A DNA stretch of 64,000 nt from Blastomyces gilchristii SLH14081 (taxonomy: Eukaryota; Ascomycota; Eurotiomycetes; Onygenales; Ajellomycetaceae). The DNA is taken from contig NW_003101676.1 of the NCBI RefSeq assembly GCF_000003855.2, positions 2,738,796 to 2,802,795 on the forward strand. The letters run 5' to 3'. Of this stretch, positions 1 through 11,002 are shown piece after piece. The notes under the pieces are model-generated. The model saw only the letters and a program-made list of their open reading frames with translations. It searched no databases and was not told where the DNA came from. Every line of letters begins with the position of its first letter. Position 1 is the first letter of the stretch. The translations under genes were made by a program, and so were the position numbers.

Positions 1-4
1 ATAG

Positions 5-2187
5 ATTGCCAACCCTGCCGTCGCCTCTCTCTACGAAGATGCTCTGGTCTACGAAACCGGCACCGCCATCACCTCCAGCGGTGCCTTGACTGCCTACTCC
101 GGCGCAAAGACCGGCAGATCACCCCTCGACAAGAGAGTTGTAAAAGAACCCTCATCTGAGAAGGATATCTGGTGGGGTCCTGTCAACAAGCCTATGTCGC
201 CAGAGGTAGGCACTCCTTAATTTTAAATTAATTTTTGTTTTTTTTTTTTTTTTCTTTTCTTTTTTGTTTTTTCTTTTAATGGCGGTTTTCGTTTTCGGGT
301 GGTTCGTTTTTGCCCAGGAAAACCGATCCCTCGGCCCTGCATGATAACCCTTGCAACAACCACGGCGTCAACTCCACTCGCCTGGCTGTTGCTTCTGCTC
401 TGTTGTTGTTATGTAATTCCCTTCTTCAGCCGCTTGTCTCTTGGCTAGCACTGTTTCCCCGCACTTTGGCGTTCGCCGTTTTTGCCCTTGTCGATCCGGG
501 TGGGGCGTGGTCACGTGTCTCTATGACGTCAATATTCCCTCTTGTTTTCTTCCTTTTCCGATTGGTCAATTTGAAGCACCACTGCATAAAATTGCTATGA
601 ATATCTTCCTGACAGTAATAAAAACATCCAGGTCTGGAGAATTAACAGAGAACGTGCTGTCGATTATCTCAACACCAGAAACCGCATCTATGTCATCGAT
701 GGCTATGCCGGCTGGGACGAGCGCTACAGAATCAGCGTCAGAGTCGTCTGCGCCCGTGCCTACCATGCCCTCTTCATGCGCAACATGCTTATCCGGCCCT
801 CGCGCGAGGAGCTCAAGTCCTTCCACCCAGACTACGTCATCTACAACGCCGGTTCTTTCCCCGCAAACAGATGGACTGAGGGCATGACCTCCGCCACCTC
901 CGTAGCCATTAACTTTGCCGAAAAGGAGATGGTCATCCTTGGTACTGAGTATGCCGGCGAGATGAAGAAGGGTGTCTTCACCGTGCTCTTCTACGAGATG
1001 CCCGTCAAGCACAACGTGCTCACCCTGCACTCGTCCGCCAACCAGGGCGAGGATGGTGATGTCACTGTTTTCTTCGGCTTGTCTGGAACTGGCAAGACTA
1101 CCCTATCTGCTGATCCTAAGCGCGCTCTGATTGGTGATGACGAGCACTGCTGGAGTGACCGCGGTGTCTTCAACATTGAAGGAGGAGTACGTTACCCTCT
1201 TACACCTGTGATATTGTGATTATCTTATCTAATTTTTTTTTTTTTTTTTCCTTTTTCGTTACAGTGCTACGCCAAGTGCATTGGCTTGTCCGCAGAGAAG
1301 GAGCCAGATATTTTCAACGCAATCCGCTTCGGATCTGTGCTGGAGAACGTCGTCTTCGACCCCGTAACCCGGGTTGTTGACTATGATGATTCCACCCTCA
1401 CTGAGAACACCAGATGGTATGTTCGGACTTTATAAAAAAAGGCTTACCGTTTGCTCCTTCAGGTTTCTAACACAGAATTTGTAGTGCTTACCCAATAGAA
1501 TACATCGAAAACGCCAAAATCCCCTGTATCGCCGAAGAACACCCCAAGAACATCATCCTCCTTACTTGCGACGCCCGCGGTGTTCTCCCACCCATCTCCA
1601 AACTGAACACTGAACAAACCATGTTCCACTTCATCTCCGGCTACACCTCCAAAATGGCCGGCACTGAAGACGGGGTCACGGAGCCTCAAGCCACGTTCTC
1701 CTCCTGCTTCGCCCAGCCCTTCCTTGCCCTCCACCCCATGCGCTACGCTCGCATGCTCGCCGATAAGATCTCCCAACACAAAGCCAACGCCTGGCTCCTG
1801 AACACCGGCTGGGTAGGCGCCGGCGCCACCACTGGCGGCAAGCGCTGCCCGCTAAAATACACCCGCGCCATCCTCGATGCCATCCACAGCGGCGAGCTGG
1901 CCAAGGCAGAGTACGAAGTCTATGACGTCTTCAACCTCTACGTGCCCAAGTCCTGCCCAGGCGTGCCGAGCGAGCTCCTCAACCCCAAGAAGAGCTGGAC
2001 CGCCTCGACCTCCTTCGAGAGTGAAGTGACCAAGCTCGCTGTGCTGTTCAATGAGAACTTCAAGAAGTACTCGGATGAGGCTACCAAGGAGGTTATCGCC
2101 GCTGCGCCTGTTGTGCCATCGCCTGCCAAGGCTGCCGTTGAGGTAAATGGCGCCGAGCCCTCGACTACAAGGGAGAATACGGCTTGA
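5..2187 (+). CDS. acuF: Phosphoenolpyruvate carboxykinase (ATP), 5' end missing
   Basis: Cytosolic enzyme that converts oxaloacetate and ATP to phosphoenolpyruvate, the first committed step of gluconeogenesis from acetate, ethanol or amino acids. Exons: 5-205, 632-1186, 1265-1416 and 1485-2187, giving 536 visible codons plus stop; the family is about 600 residues, so only the N-terminal part lies outside the window. Bases 1-4 (ATAG) look like an intron acceptor, because the frame before base 5 is closed by TAG. Visible motifs are the P-loop [13 protein letters not shown], the ATP-PEPCK signature [34 protein letters not shown] and [20 protein letters not shown]. All phases agree across the three introns; the last has a CTAAC branch site near 1466. 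The first intron (206-631, 426 nt) is unusually long and starts with a T-rich tract. The C-terminal tail after about residue 500 of the fragment is a variable A/P/E-rich extension. Identity is certain; the symbol follows Aspergillus usage. Confidence 0.97.
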
Positions 2188-3944
2188 CTAGAACGGAAAC
2201 AATCAAGGAGAGTGTTGTTTAAGCAGAAGTTGCGGAAAGTGTTCCAGTAGGAGCAGGATCCAGGACAAAAACCAGAAAAATATAAAAAACAGAAAAGAAA
2301 AGTACACTTCGCGGAAGTCCGGTTTTCTTTCTTGTTGTTGCTATGAAAAGGGTTGCACTTCCTAGCTTAAGCTTCCTTTCCTCCTTAAGGAAGAGGGAAA
2401 TAAATACAAGCCAACTCTACGTGTTCCGTCCGTGTATATCGGGAAAAGAATAGGACAAAAGAGAACGGAGCAAATAAAATAACAACGAATGAAGAATGAA
2501 GAATGAAGAATGAAGATGAGGCAGAGGTAGCTGCAAAAAGCCATCCTTCCTTCTCCCCCTCAGCCCTACATAGAATGGTGCTGGGGGCAACACACCCTGT
2601 ATCCCAAATCTTACCCCATCCTTCTTCTTATTGTCTTTTTTTTTTCCTTTTTTTCCCTTGGTGCGCATGTTAATGATTCCAAAGTTTTCTTTTGGTTTTT
2701 TTTTTCATTTTCATAGTTTCAAACGGTTCCTTTTGTTATTCCACTTTCACCCACCTTTAAACCTTGTTATTTTCTCATTAATATATATATATTTATTTTT
2801 TATTTATTTTTCTTTCTCAGTTTGATATTTCTTGCATCAGCTCTTTTTCCTTTCTGTTCCTTTTCCTTTTTTTCCTCGATTTTCCTTTTGTCTATATATA
2901 TATATATATATATATATACGTAAATGTTACATACCTGCCCTGCGTATTTATTCATAAAATAAAATAAATGAACAGTCCATTCAACTGATTGAAGTTGTTA
3001 GAATTTTGAGATTTTCGTCCTTTGCAAAATAGGACATAAGAAGCCAAAAAAAGTTTTTATTTAGATGATTGGTTTATCCTATTTAATCGAGTATCAATTC
3101 TACATCTCAAGGGGTAAATAACTGTGTCTTATCTTCCCTTTACAAAAATGAGTACTAATAGGTAAGCGTAGCCACTGTCAGTGTGGTTCAACTAATCTGG
3201 ACCTAACTGCTATAAATTCTCCTTTCTCCTCCCGTCTCTCGCAAGATAACTAGAATTTCACCAAAAATGATCCCGCGAGGCAGCCAGGTCTTGGCTAATC
3301 CAGTTCGTTTCACCGAGTGCGGATGTTCCCCTCATCACGTATCTCGTCTCCTCACGCTGTGGTATGTTATGGTGTGTCTTGGGAAAGATGCTCCAGAGCC
3401 CTGGACGGCCGGATGGTGCAAGGAGGAAAAAGGAAACGAGCAGCAATTTATTAATAAGTGGTAACTATGTTTTCCGTTTGTTCTCCCTGCCTGCGCCATG
3501 TCTACTCAGCTAACCAGGAAACAGAAGTCGGGACTGTGCAGGGGTATTGTATATGTATGTATATGTATGTACTGTATGTACATACAATTGGCTGATGCAT
3601 CTCGTCCCAGTACACGTAAATATCAAACGCTGCAGGTGGATTGCATGCAATGGGGGAGTGCTCGTTGGCGATTGTGCATACTTGGAGGCCTCAATTTGCA
3701 TCTGGAGAATGCAAATAACACAACACAACGCAACAGAAAAACACACCAGCCAGGACAATGAAGGGGAAATAAATCTAATAATTTAATTCTCGCGAGTCGC
3801 TAGATAGCAGGCTTTTCTAGCCATATCCACGTTCTAAACTTTCCTCTTAATATACCCACAGGAACACTTACTTCTCTTCCCATTCATTCAACTGTCCATC
3901 CGGTCACCATCCATCCGGTCACCTTCCATACGGCCCCCCCCACG
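2188..3944. other. Intergenic, PEPCK 3' region and RBR gene upstream region
   Basis: No supported gene. The first few hundred bases are presumably the PEPCK 3' UTR. The stretch contains a short tandem GAATGAA run (about 2487-2515), long T-rich blocks (2630-2890) and a TA dinucleotide tract at 2893-2918. Open frames at 3258-3790 are short, overlap on both strands and resemble nothing I know. A CATCCGGTCAC direct repeat sits just before the next start codon (3897-3925). Confidence 0.6.
2893..2918. repeat. (TA)n microsatellite
   Basis: About 13 uninterrupted TA units in the AT-rich 3' flank of the PEPCK gene. Confidence 0.9.
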
Positions 3945-5384
3945 ATGGATGATCAATCCCTTGCCCTTACAGTGGAATTACTTCGACAAGACGTTGCGGA
4001 AGCCTTTGAAAACCGCAAGGGCAAGCAAGTTGAAGGCGCGGCAAACGACGCAGAACTAGCGCTCCAGCTATGGCAGGGGGAGCTTACAGAAGGCCTAGTG
4101 TTCCTTAGCGATCGTCAAATGGCAAAGAGCATGGGCAGAGCTGTGGAGCAGGATGAGCGTGCGATCGTTGCCATTGCGCAGGAAGAGGACACGGCTATAA
4201 ATGATAGACGAATGGCGCTCAACCTGGGGGGAGGAGTCGATGGGCAGCACGTGCCCAGGCTACAGAGGCGAGGCAGGCGGGAGTTGGACGAGAAAACGCT
4301 CCAAAGGTTTTCCCAGTTCAATATCGATGGGTCTCGCGACGATGGCGATGATGATAAGGAGGGCTTTCAAGAAGAATCCAAAAGCGAAGCTTTCGAGGTC
4401 AAAACTACGTCACGGGCTGATAATTCGCAGCGAGCGGTCGATGGAGCTCAATTTGAAATAGCTCGATTCGATTGTACGTCGTGCATGGAGTCCAAGGTCT
4501 TCTTCGACATCATCGAAACCTCCTGCTCCCACTACTATTGTCGGAAATGCGTCAGAACCCTGTTCGAGCAATCCTTTTCCGACGAATCGCTGTTCCCGCC
4601 CCGTTGCTGTCGTGAACCCATTTCTCTGTCCCAAGCCTGCGGATTCCTGGGGAAGCAATTGGCAGAGCGTTTTGAGGAGAAATTGGTCGAACACAACGAT
4701 GCCAACCGCACGTATTGCTCTAATCCCGTTTGCTCGATATACCTGCCTGCGAAAACTTTTGAACTCAACGTTGCGACCTGCAGGGCCTGCCAGCATACTA
4801 CCTGCGTGCTTTGTAAAAAGACCGCGCATTCTGGGCCGTGTGCCGATGAAAAATCCGAGGACGCTCTTCTAGATTTAATCCAGACAGAGAAATGGCAGCA
4901 GTGCTTTAGATGCCGCAGTGTGGTTGAACTCAGAACTGGTTGCTATCATATCACGTATGTTTCTACCCCAAGTCTAACCTACACCCCGTAGCGTAGAGCC
5001 TCGCAACATCCACCACTAACGTAACATGCATCATCCATCCATCCATCCAGCTGCCGATGCCGTGCGGAGTTCTGCTACCTTTGCGGAGCAGAGTGGAAGA
5101 ACTGCAAGTGCGAGCAATGGGATGATGACCGGCTCCTAGAACGGGGTCAGCAGATTGCTCTCCGCGAACAGAGACCAGGAGATGGGCCAGTGAGACCTGC
5201 GGACGTGAATCGGGCAGTCGCGGTGATTCGGGAACGTCATGACTGCTTCCACCTCGGCCGCTGGCAACGTATAGATGGACGCCATCGGTGTGAGGAATGC
5301 ATGTTCCAGCTGCCGAATTTCATTCTGCAATGTCAACAATGTCGGCTGCGGGCTTGTGTGCGTTGTAGACACAACCGCCTCTGA
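3945..5384 (+). CDS. RBR-type (RING-IBR-RING) E3 ubiquitin ligase
   Basis: Two exons, 3945-4954 and 5051-5384, encode 447 residues. The intron (4955-5050) has a GTATGT donor and a CCAG acceptor and splits an ACC codon. The N-terminal 160 residues are acidic and low in pattern. RING1 follows at about 181-225 (CTSCMESKVFFDI, then SCSHYYCRKCVRTLF and PPRCC). The IBR is at about 261-305 (CSNPVCSIYLPAK, CRACQHTTCVLCKKTAH), and RING2/Rcat starts near 318 (CFRCRSVVELRTGCYHITC, then CRAEFCYLCGAEW). By analogy with Ariadne-type ligases, the Cys of TGCYHITC (residue 333) would be the catalytic thioester cysteine. It is intact, and it sits two codons before the splice junction, so the intron interrupts the active-site motif. 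A further cysteine-rich tail (CEECMFQ, CQQCRLRACVRC) ends the protein. Substrate unknown. Family assignment firm; no named orthologue claimed. Confidence 0.92.
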
Positions 5385-5684
5385 GGGAGGGGTCTATGTA
5401 TGTATGTCCTGTACGTACATTTACTGAGCTGTCCGCCGGTGGAACCGCGGGTGGGCGGGGGAAGAAGGATCATCAGAATCGGGAATTGCGTGTCTCAACC
5501 TCAGATGAATCTGGCCCGAACATGGTCAAGGACAAAATTGTTATTCGGTAGTTGTGGGCTCTATGGAACAGAATGTATTATTCCAGTTAAAATATTTAAC
5601 TACTGGGCCAATTTTACCTAACGCTAGCAGCACTTCAAGCTGGGGAGGGAGATGACGGATAGAACAAAGTCTAGAATCTAATTA

Positions 5685-5751
5685 CGGCAGCCTATAGTGA
5701 CATTTGGGTCAAATTGGTATTTTTGATGTTTTTTATACTAAGTGTTACCAT

Positions 5752-5788
<37 letters not shown>

Positions 5789-6196
5789 AATCATATTCAT
5801 TCAATTTATAATCAAACAGAGCTTCTCTTTTATTATAGAAAAATCAACTTTTTCATGCAAAAAAACACTGTAATAATGTAATATGACATTATATACATCT
5901 CATTAAATATATTTAAATACTCAGCTCTGCTCTTCAGTCTGTATAACTCAGATCAATCTTCAAATCTTCATTCTTTTTTTCATTCTGTTTTTTTCATATA
6001 TTCTCTACTTATACTTTTCTGGTGGTGATGGTGGTAGGTGAGTGGTAGAAGACCTGCACAATGCTTGCAGACAGACAAACTTTCATATAAATTTCTATTG
6101 ATGAGTGCCTGTCTATAAGTGGAATTAAGTAATTACAATTTACAGCAGAAAAACATGACAAAAGCCATTTGACTCAAATGTCACTATAGGCTGCCG
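5685..6196. mobile_element. MITE-like non-autonomous DNA transposon, TA target duplication
   Basis: The ends are inverted repeats of about 29 bp (5685-5713 and 6168-6196), beginning CGGCAGCCTATAGTGACATT on the left, with a single G/A difference between the arms. Each end is bordered by TA (5683-5684 and 6197-6198), the duplication typical of Tc1/mariner/pogo-type elements. The 450-bp interior is AT-rich, holds an (AC)17 microsatellite at 5754-5787 and has no coding capacity, so it would need a transposase from elsewhere. The 300 bp to its left (5385-5684) is the RBR gene 3' flank and shows nothing else. Superfamily is inferred from the TA duplication only. Confidence 0.82.
5754..5787. repeat. 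(AC)n microsatellite inside the MITE
   Basis: Seventeen AC units, located near the left end of the 512-bp inverted-repeat element. Confidence 0.9.
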
Positions 6197-6935
6197 TACA
6201 AATGTTTCATAGCTTCTGTTTTTCCCTCTTTCTTTCTTTCTCGTTGCTTTTCCTTCATGCTTGATTAAATTGAGGTACAGGTACGACGTACATACTATGT
6301 AATACTAATGTACAAGTACATGTACAGTACTTCGGAATAAAGCGAGTCAGTCCATTGGGGTATTCCAGCGACTCGTGGCCATATCCAGGAAGCAATTGTG
6401 TTGTGAACAGAGCTTCAGAGTGTGGCTGGCCGAGATAGTTACGTTACCTTGCGGAGTAGTTATTTAATCCGACCGACCGCGGAAACGGGGGAAGAGACAG
6501 GGAGCGCGGGAAGTAGTTATTTATTAGTTATTTACAGCTCGCAATTTAAAGAATCTCTGCTGCTGCAGGGAAAACGAGCCGATCCCTGGCTATGCTCGTG
6601 TTGAAATGATCTGTCTGTCCTCCGTACGTACTCCAATATGCCTCCGCGGGATCCTGATTTGGGCTTTGTATTGTGGTCATCTATTATATTCCAGATCTCT
6701 TGGTTGTTGCGGGCCAGCAAGCTGTTCTTTGTTTGATTGTTGTAGCTTGTTTAAATACTCAAACATCAATTCCTTGAAATGAATGCCTTGATGCAAAAAC
6801 ACGACACAGCAAACAATAATAAACAACGGAGGGACGGATACATATTTAAACGCCATCAGAAAAGGCCAAGTGTTGAGATCAGATCTATTGCTTCAATCAC
6901 TCCCATCCTAACTCTTCTCAATCCAAAACCAAAAG
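6197..6935. other. Intergenic, upstream of small secreted protein
   Basis: No gene supported. Contains GTAC-rich palindromic stretches (6280-6332, e.g. GTACATGTAC) and, close to the next start codon, a TATTTAAA box at 6843-6850, about 86 bp upstream of the ATG, which could serve as its TATA element. Confidence 0.45.
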
Positions 6936-7382
6936 ATGATCCCATCACTGCTGTCTCTCACTGCTCTCACTGCTCCTCTCCTCCACCTCCTCCTCCTCCT
7001 CCACCTCCTCCTTGCTCACTTGTCAACCGCCACGCTGCTACTACACCCAATACCACAGCCATCGAAACCCCAATGCTCCCAGTACTACGAACCCCTCTGC
7101 TGCCGCAACTCCTTCCCCCAGATGTATCCCAAGAATGCCGTCTGGGCGTATATGTGTAAGTAAGATCTGTGATCCGTGGGACCCTGACGATGCCTTTCCT
7201 CTCTCTAACTCTAGTTCTACATCGAATAGGCCGGGATCCTGAGGGCGGATCATGCCTCCCAACGATTGAGGAACCGCTGTGCTGTCCGCCAGGTGTAAGT
7301 TCTCAAATCTGGAAGTGGAAAAGTTCCCATCATTTTCCCCATCCTTCTCCTCTGTAACCACTAGACCATCCCCTGCGAATGA
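6936..7382 (+). CDS. Small secreted cysteine-rich protein (three exons)
   Basis: Exons 6936-7155, 7215-7294 and 7365-7382 join in frame to 105 residues and a stop. Donors are GTAAGT in both introns (59 and 70 nt); acceptors are CTCTAG and CACTAG, and the first intron has a CTGAC branch site. Residues 1-31 are a long hydrophobic leucine-rich stretch that looks like a signal peptide or anchor. The mature part has seven cysteines arranged C-x7-CC ... C-x8-CC ... C, and the motif EPLCC occurs twice (CSQYYEPLCC and CLPTIEEPLCC), which suggests an internal duplication. The spacing recalls hydrophobins, but one of the eight cysteines is missing and the hydrophobicity pattern is not convincing. I do not recognise a family. 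The stop lies 7 bp before a G-tract that runs into an assembly gap, so a longer 3' end by alternative splicing cannot be excluded. Confidence 0.6.
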
Positions 7383-7409
7383 GGAAGAGGAGGGGGGGGG
7401 GGGGGGGGG

Positions 7410-7527
7410 NNNNNNNNNNNNNNNNNNNNNNNNNNNNNNNNNNNNNNNNNNNNNNNNNNNNNNNNNNNNNNNNNNNNNNNNNNNNNNNNNNNNNNNNNNN
7501 NNNNNNNNNNNNNNNNNNNNNNNNNNN
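7410..7527. other. Assembly gap (118 N)
   Basis: Run of N directly after a long poly-G tract (about 7391-7409), which probably stopped the sequencing or assembly. Confidence 0.99.
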
Positions 7528-7860
7528 TCGTCGATCCGTTTCTCGATCCTCGAGAACATGGAGACCTCCTTGACTCTGGCCGATCATGATGGAGGCGAAG
7601 TTCACAAGTAAAGAATCTTACCCAGTGATGGAGGTGAGCCCTCCAGAGTCTCTTCTTATTCGTGTCATGCTTCGATTCGTGATTAGATTGTGTGTAGACC
7701 TCTATGTTGTGCGTTTTCAGCTGTATCTTAGTTTCTATTCCGGGGGTGCACCAGGAAAAGAAGAAACACAACATTAGGGGGGGGGGAGACCACACCACAC
7801 CATTACGCACTCCAAAGAACAACAAAAGGCTTCCGATGAAATGGGGTATGCGGTTGATCT

Positions 7861-7866
<6 letters not shown>

Positions 7867-7906
<40 letters not shown>
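7867..7906. repeat. (CT)n microsatellite
   Basis: About 20 CT units followed by a degenerate TTTC/CCCT continuation. Confidence 0.9.
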
Positions 7907-7912
<6 letters not shown>

Positions 7913-10475
7913 CCCTCCCTCTCTCCCTCTCTCACGCACACACACCACCACCAAGCATACGTTACGATCCACCACCGTACAGACAGGACAGGACAGGAGA
8001 GGGCGGGAGGGAGGGAGAAAACATAAACAACCCAATTCCCAATGTTCTGTCTAATAGGACACATTCCATATTCCGACGAAGAAGTCATAGAAGAAGCGCG
8101 TACAGCCCCATCTCCCCACATCAATGCTGGGGTCTGGCAGGCTAAAAGAAATCCAGGGCTGTCGACGGCCCCACAGGAGACGGTGTGCTCGCGGAGTTTT
8201 GGAGGCTTTTGCAACACCGCGACATTTCTCGACGCCAGATATCCAACAATGAACCTTGATGATGATGGGATGCTGAGTGCTGAGTGCTGAGTTGGTGGGA
8301 TGGTGAACACTGTAGGCCAGCCATGTTAATTAATACCCATGGGTTTGCTGGACTAGGTCCATTGAACCTTCACGGGAAATATGCGTGGCAGATATTGGTC
8401 CGTCTCAGGGGCTGATCAAAGGGTCTGAGGGAAGCATGCTCATTGTGTCTGGGACGAGATCAAAGGAGCTGGGGTAGGGAGGATGTTTTTGTTGAGATAC
8501 CAACAGTTGAAGTGAAAGCAAAGAGTGTTTATTGTGAATAGGTTTTCCCCTCTTTTCTTAAATAAAAAGGAAAAAGAGTCAAACAGAGTTTGTGTGATCA
8601 CAGTGTAGTTATGAGATCAATGCCATCGGCATCACCACCACCAACCAGTCTTAGATAACTATTTATTCAGAACATCAACAGGAAATGACATGTGAGTGTG
8701 TTTCTTAACTATTCATGTCAACTAAGATAACCAGAGAGAGATAAAGGGGAGAATTAGAGAAAAGAGAAAAAGAAAAAGAGCACGCCTTAGTTAGTGGAAC
8801 AAGAAAAGAAGAACCCCAAGCTCTCCAACAAGTTGGTTCTCATCCATATCCCAACCAATTAAATTGCCAATTGGCAATGGCAAAGGGATTCTGCGGGTGC
8901 TCTGGCCTCTCTCTGGCCGGGGTCAGGGCCTGGAACATAACATCCAAAGCGGTAGCACGGGAAGAGACGAAATTCCCCTTAACTTGTTTCCCAACGGAAA
9001 GGTTGATGCAAAAAGAAAAAGGAAAAAAAGAAAAGGAAAGGAAAAAAGAAAAAAACAACAGAAAATGATGATAATACAAGCTCGGCCCCGACTCGGACGA
9101 AAAGGATCGGGAATATCACGGGGATTGTTCGGGTGGGGTGGTGATGGGATCAGTGAGTGCCCAAGCTAGGCGCGGGAAGCTGGACTCCACCCCCACCTCT
9201 CCTTTCCTCAGGGAGGAGGAGGAGGGGGGAGGAGGGGAGGAATGGTTTGGTTTGGTTTGGTTTGCTATCTACTGCGTAGGCATGGGTTGGTTGAATACGC
9301 TGCGTAGCGGACATGGTTTATCGCCAGGGGAATCTGCAGCGGTGCCTGAAATCTAGTTCTCCTTGAGCAATAATAATAGTTAATATATAAGTTAGTTAGT
9401 TACGTTACGTTGCATTTCCCTGCCCTTCAAAGTATTTTTAAGTTTCAAGTAAAGAAAGGAAAGCCAACTGGAGAGGGAGCTATTTAACATTAGTACAATC
9501 CATGGGAGCAAAGGAGGATGGGGCCGTTTTGAGCCTGTGGTTTGTAGCTATGTATATTGGGTTGAGCTAGTTAATAATTGGTTTATGACGACGTGGGGAC
9601 CTCATCTCTAACTAGAGGATAACTATCATTGTAACTTATTAGTTAACTTAATCATTAAGTAAGTTACAACTTATTTATTCAAGAAATGAACACAGACTAA
9701 TCGAATGTAGTAATGAAAAGCAAAACAAGGAATACGAATAAGAAGAGATAGAGATAACCCAGATTACAAGCAGCCAGCCAGCCAGGATATCGGATATATC
9801 TCCCTGCTAATAGTTAACTACCATCTGTATACAGTCTATATGTATAGTTACAGATGTAGTTAGTTTGTTATAAGTTAACTTACATGATTTGCTGGTTTCT
9901 TGGAATTTGCGCCGTGTACAAAATCATGCCTGCTTTTATAGTTAGTTAACTAACTTACCCCGCACTGTGTCCATTGGTCCAGCCTGTTCGTTCGTTGGCT
10001 TGAGAGGAATTGTACTCTGTTGTACTCCGTACTGTGGAAGTACTTATTGCAGAGGGTACAGATACATTCTTGATTCTTGCTGTCTTATCCCATGATTTAT
10101 TTTAATTAAAAAAGACAATGAGATAGTTTCAGGGAGAGATAACTAACTACACGCACACGACTTGTTTTGTGCTGGCTGTGGACAAAAAGCAAACAAGCCT
10201 CCAAGCCGGGGCTAGTTACCCTAATAAGTTGTCATCAAGAAGCGTAACTAATAAGGTTCTCTTTTTCCTCTCTCTTCTCTGTTCTCTGTTCTCTCTCTTC
10301 TCTGTTCTCTCCTCTTCTCTTCTCTGGTAGTTAGGGTAAGTTAGGGTAGCTTTAGCTAGCTCTTGGTCTCTCTCCCCCCGGCTTCTATTCGTGCCTGCCT
10401 CTGCCTCTTCTCCTCCCCTCAACCTTCCTTCAACCTCAACTTCATCTCTACTCATCTCTTTCTCTCTCGCGCGCG

Positions 10476-10478
<3 letters not shown>

Positions 10479-10509
<31 letters not shown>
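10479..10509. repeat. (TA)n microsatellite
   Basis: About 15 TA units directly after a short GCGCGC alternation (10469-10475). Confidence 0.9.
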
Positions 10510-10511
<2 letters not shown>

Positions 10512-10856
10512 CACTCTTCCACTGATGTGATACAGCAGTCTCGCTACTCCCTCATTCATCCTCTCATCGTTGCTGTGCTGTGCCGTGCCGGGGGGTGTCA
10601 CCTGTCGGGAGATTCCGTCACCTGCGCCGATTCCCCTCCCCTCCTCTCCTCTTCTCTGCAGTGCGGAGAGCAACCTCCCCTACCGTGAGTTACCTACCAT
10701 ATCCCCATATCCAAACCCAGTGCTTCTACCCGTCTGTCCATCTGGCTGTCCATCTTGCTGTCATTCTCACCAGCACTGCTTGGGTAGCGGCATTCGGAGA
10801 AGCTCCCCTATCGCGGTACCAATACCCCTCCTTGACGCTGACTGACTGCTTCTCCA

Positions 10857-10864
10857 TATATAAG
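10857..10864 (+). promoter_or_regulatory. Candidate TATA box of the carrier gene
   Basis: TATATAAG lies 139 bp upstream of the carrier ATG and about 35 bp before the start of a pyrimidine tract, the usual arrangement of TATA, CT tract and transcription start in fungal promoters. Position and sequence are the only evidence. Confidence 0.35.
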
Positions 10865-10894
10865 AAGGGTAGATAAAGGAGCAGACCAACCCTT

Positions 10895-10899
<5 letters not shown>

Positions 10900-10953
<54 letters not shown>

Positions 10954-10976
10954 ATATATATATATATATATATATA
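10900..10976. repeat. Adjoining (CT)26 and (TA)12 tracts in the carrier leader
   Basis: CT run at 10900-10951 followed at once by TA run at 10953-10976, ending 26 bp before the carrier start codon. Probably transcribed or at the transcription start. The CT run is a mirror-repeat type tract able to form triplex DNA. Confidence 0.9.
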
Positions 10977-11002
10977 CGCGCATCTCATCCCCTCCGCCAG
11001 CC

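Larger units (their letters stand above)
7383..11002. other. Intergenic, microsatellite-rich
   Basis: Apart from the gap there is no gene I can support. A frame at 8060-8290 preceded by a TCTAATAG acceptor-like sequence is open and has balanced composition, but it matches nothing known and has no start. Between 9370 and 10250 the sequence is dominated by TAGTTA/GTTAAC words. Purine- and pyrimidine-only blocks are common (10255-10470). The last 150 bp form the leader of the carrier gene and hold adjoining CT and TA tracts. Confidence 0.5.

Noticed and set aside
3258..3786. Several 60-90 codon frames between PEPCK and the RBR gene
   Set aside because: They overlap each other on both strands, lack family similarity and include repeat read-through (GTATGTAT).
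7041..7611. Open frames running through the N gap on both strands
   Set aside because: They consist largely of unknown residues and poly-G/poly-C translation; only the spliced secreted-protein model at 6936-7382 is supported.
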